In this document: in pieces, positions 6,722 through 7,063 of the stretch
Numbering within the stretch: the first letter of the stretch is position 1
How the letters are laid out: each line of letters begins with the position of its first letter
NCBI GenBank assembly: GCA_030634925.1
Contig: DAOVZV010000051.1
Span: 1-7,063 of the forward strand
Direction: 5' to 3'
Length of the DNA: 7,063 nt
Origin: Sulfurovum sp.
GTDB lineage: Bacteria > Campylobacterota > Campylobacteria > Campylobacterales > Sulfurovaceae
The notes under the pieces: generated by a model
The model's input: only the letters and a program-made list of their open reading frames with translations
Told to the model about the DNA's origin: nothing
Databases searched by the model: none
Program-made: the position numbers and the translations under genes

Positions 6722-7063
6722 ATGTTAAACCATATAAAAATAGCTCTATTGTCTAGTACTCTTTGGGGGGTATCTATGGGATATGCCGATGTCAAAGTAG
6801 AGATTTTTACACAAGAAAAAGCTCTTATCTCTTATGATATATATGGTGGAGGAGTACTTACTCCTGATACCAATTTGAGTATAAATGGTAAAGCACAACT
6901 ATATTTTAATGATTTTGGTGAGATGATGATAGAAGAAGAAGAGGGTGTAGTTTTGACTACAGGTTCTATCAGATACAAACAAGCAGTACAGAGATTTGAA
7001 CAGCATACCAAAAAGAATATCATCACAGTTGATTTCTTAAATAAACAGCTACTAGAGAGAAAA
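6722..7063 (+). CDS. secreted protein of unknown function, 5' part (3' end outside window)
   Basis: The frame is open from ATG 6722 through the last base, giving the first 114 residues of a longer protein. The N-terminus looks like a Sec signal peptide: a short positive region (Asn-His-Ile-Lys), a hydrophobic stretch (residues 7-20) and a likely cleavage after Tyr-Ala at 21-22, before Asp23. The mature part starts with alternating hydrophobic and polar residues suggesting beta strands (VKVEIFTQEKALISYDIYG), then a Gly-rich turn (GGGV), an acidic run of four Glu near 77-80, and a more helical charged stretch at 90-114. I do not recognise the family. The YDIYGGG, then NGKAQLYFNDFG pattern resembles periplasmic beta-rich proteins annotated only as hypothetical. 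A promoter and Shine-Dalgarno precede it, and codon use matches its neighbours. A periplasmic or outer-membrane location is inferred. Confidence 0.75.
   Translation, partial: MLNHIKIALLSSTLWGVSMGYADVKVEIFTQEKALISYDIYGGGVLTPDTNLSINGKAQLYFNDFGEMMIEEEEGVVLTTGSIRYKQAVQRFEQHTKKNIITVDFLNKQLLERK

Noticed and set aside
6832..7026. Antisense open frame opposite the terminal secreted-protein gene
   Set aside because: The + strand frame has a promoter, Shine-Dalgarno and signal peptide. The antisense frame has none and reads as low-complexity sequence.
1..7063. A new defence, mobile or CRISPR-like system
   Set aside because: No repeats with spacers, integrase, transposase, toxin-antitoxin pair or nuclease is seen. 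Composition and codon use are uniform, and the genes are recognisable core genes.

Overview
The window is AT-rich, with a strong preference for ATA, AGA and TAT codons. It reads as a compact piece of core chromosome from a member of the Campylobacterota (Epsilonproteobacteria; the Helicobacter, Campylobacter, Sulfurimonas and Sulfurovum group). The basis is protein character and gene order: trmA, aroB, an MscS-family channel, mtaB, an FtsH-like AAA protein and a BioV-type esterase. As I recall, a similar aroB-mscS-mtaB-ftsH-like run occurs in Helicobacter pylori and Campylobacter jejuni. The genus cannot be fixed from this sequence alone.

All recognised genes lie on the + strand. Bases 1-497 hold the 3' half of trmA (tRNA m5U54 methyltransferase). 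A 68-base gap with only weak promoter-like sequence follows. From 566 to 6671 there are five genes in one uninterrupted run: aroB (3-dehydroquinate synthase), an MscS-family channel with a large N-terminal extension, mtaB (tRNA ms2t6A37 methylthiotransferase), an FtsH-like membrane AAA+ ATPase and bioV (probable pimeloyl-ACP methyl ester esterase). Every junction in this run overlaps, by 4, 1, 47 and 4 bases, so the genes are very likely co-transcribed and translationally coupled. A 50-base gap with a good extended -10 promoter then leads into a secreted protein of unknown function (6722 to the window end), which is cut by the window edge.

The products do not form one pathway. They serve aromatic amino-acid synthesis (AroB), osmotic or tension response (MscS), tRNA modification (TrmA, MtaB), inner-membrane protein handling (FtsH-like) and biotin synthesis (BioV), as is common in tightly packed housekeeping operons of small genomes.

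The most notable point is the FtsH-like protein. It keeps the two membrane segments, Walker A, Walker B, pore loop and arginine fingers, but the zinc-protease motif HEAGH is replaced by YQGAK. It is therefore predicted to be an ATPase without metalloprotease activity. I see no tRNA, rRNA, CRISPR array, insertion sequence or clear terminator.
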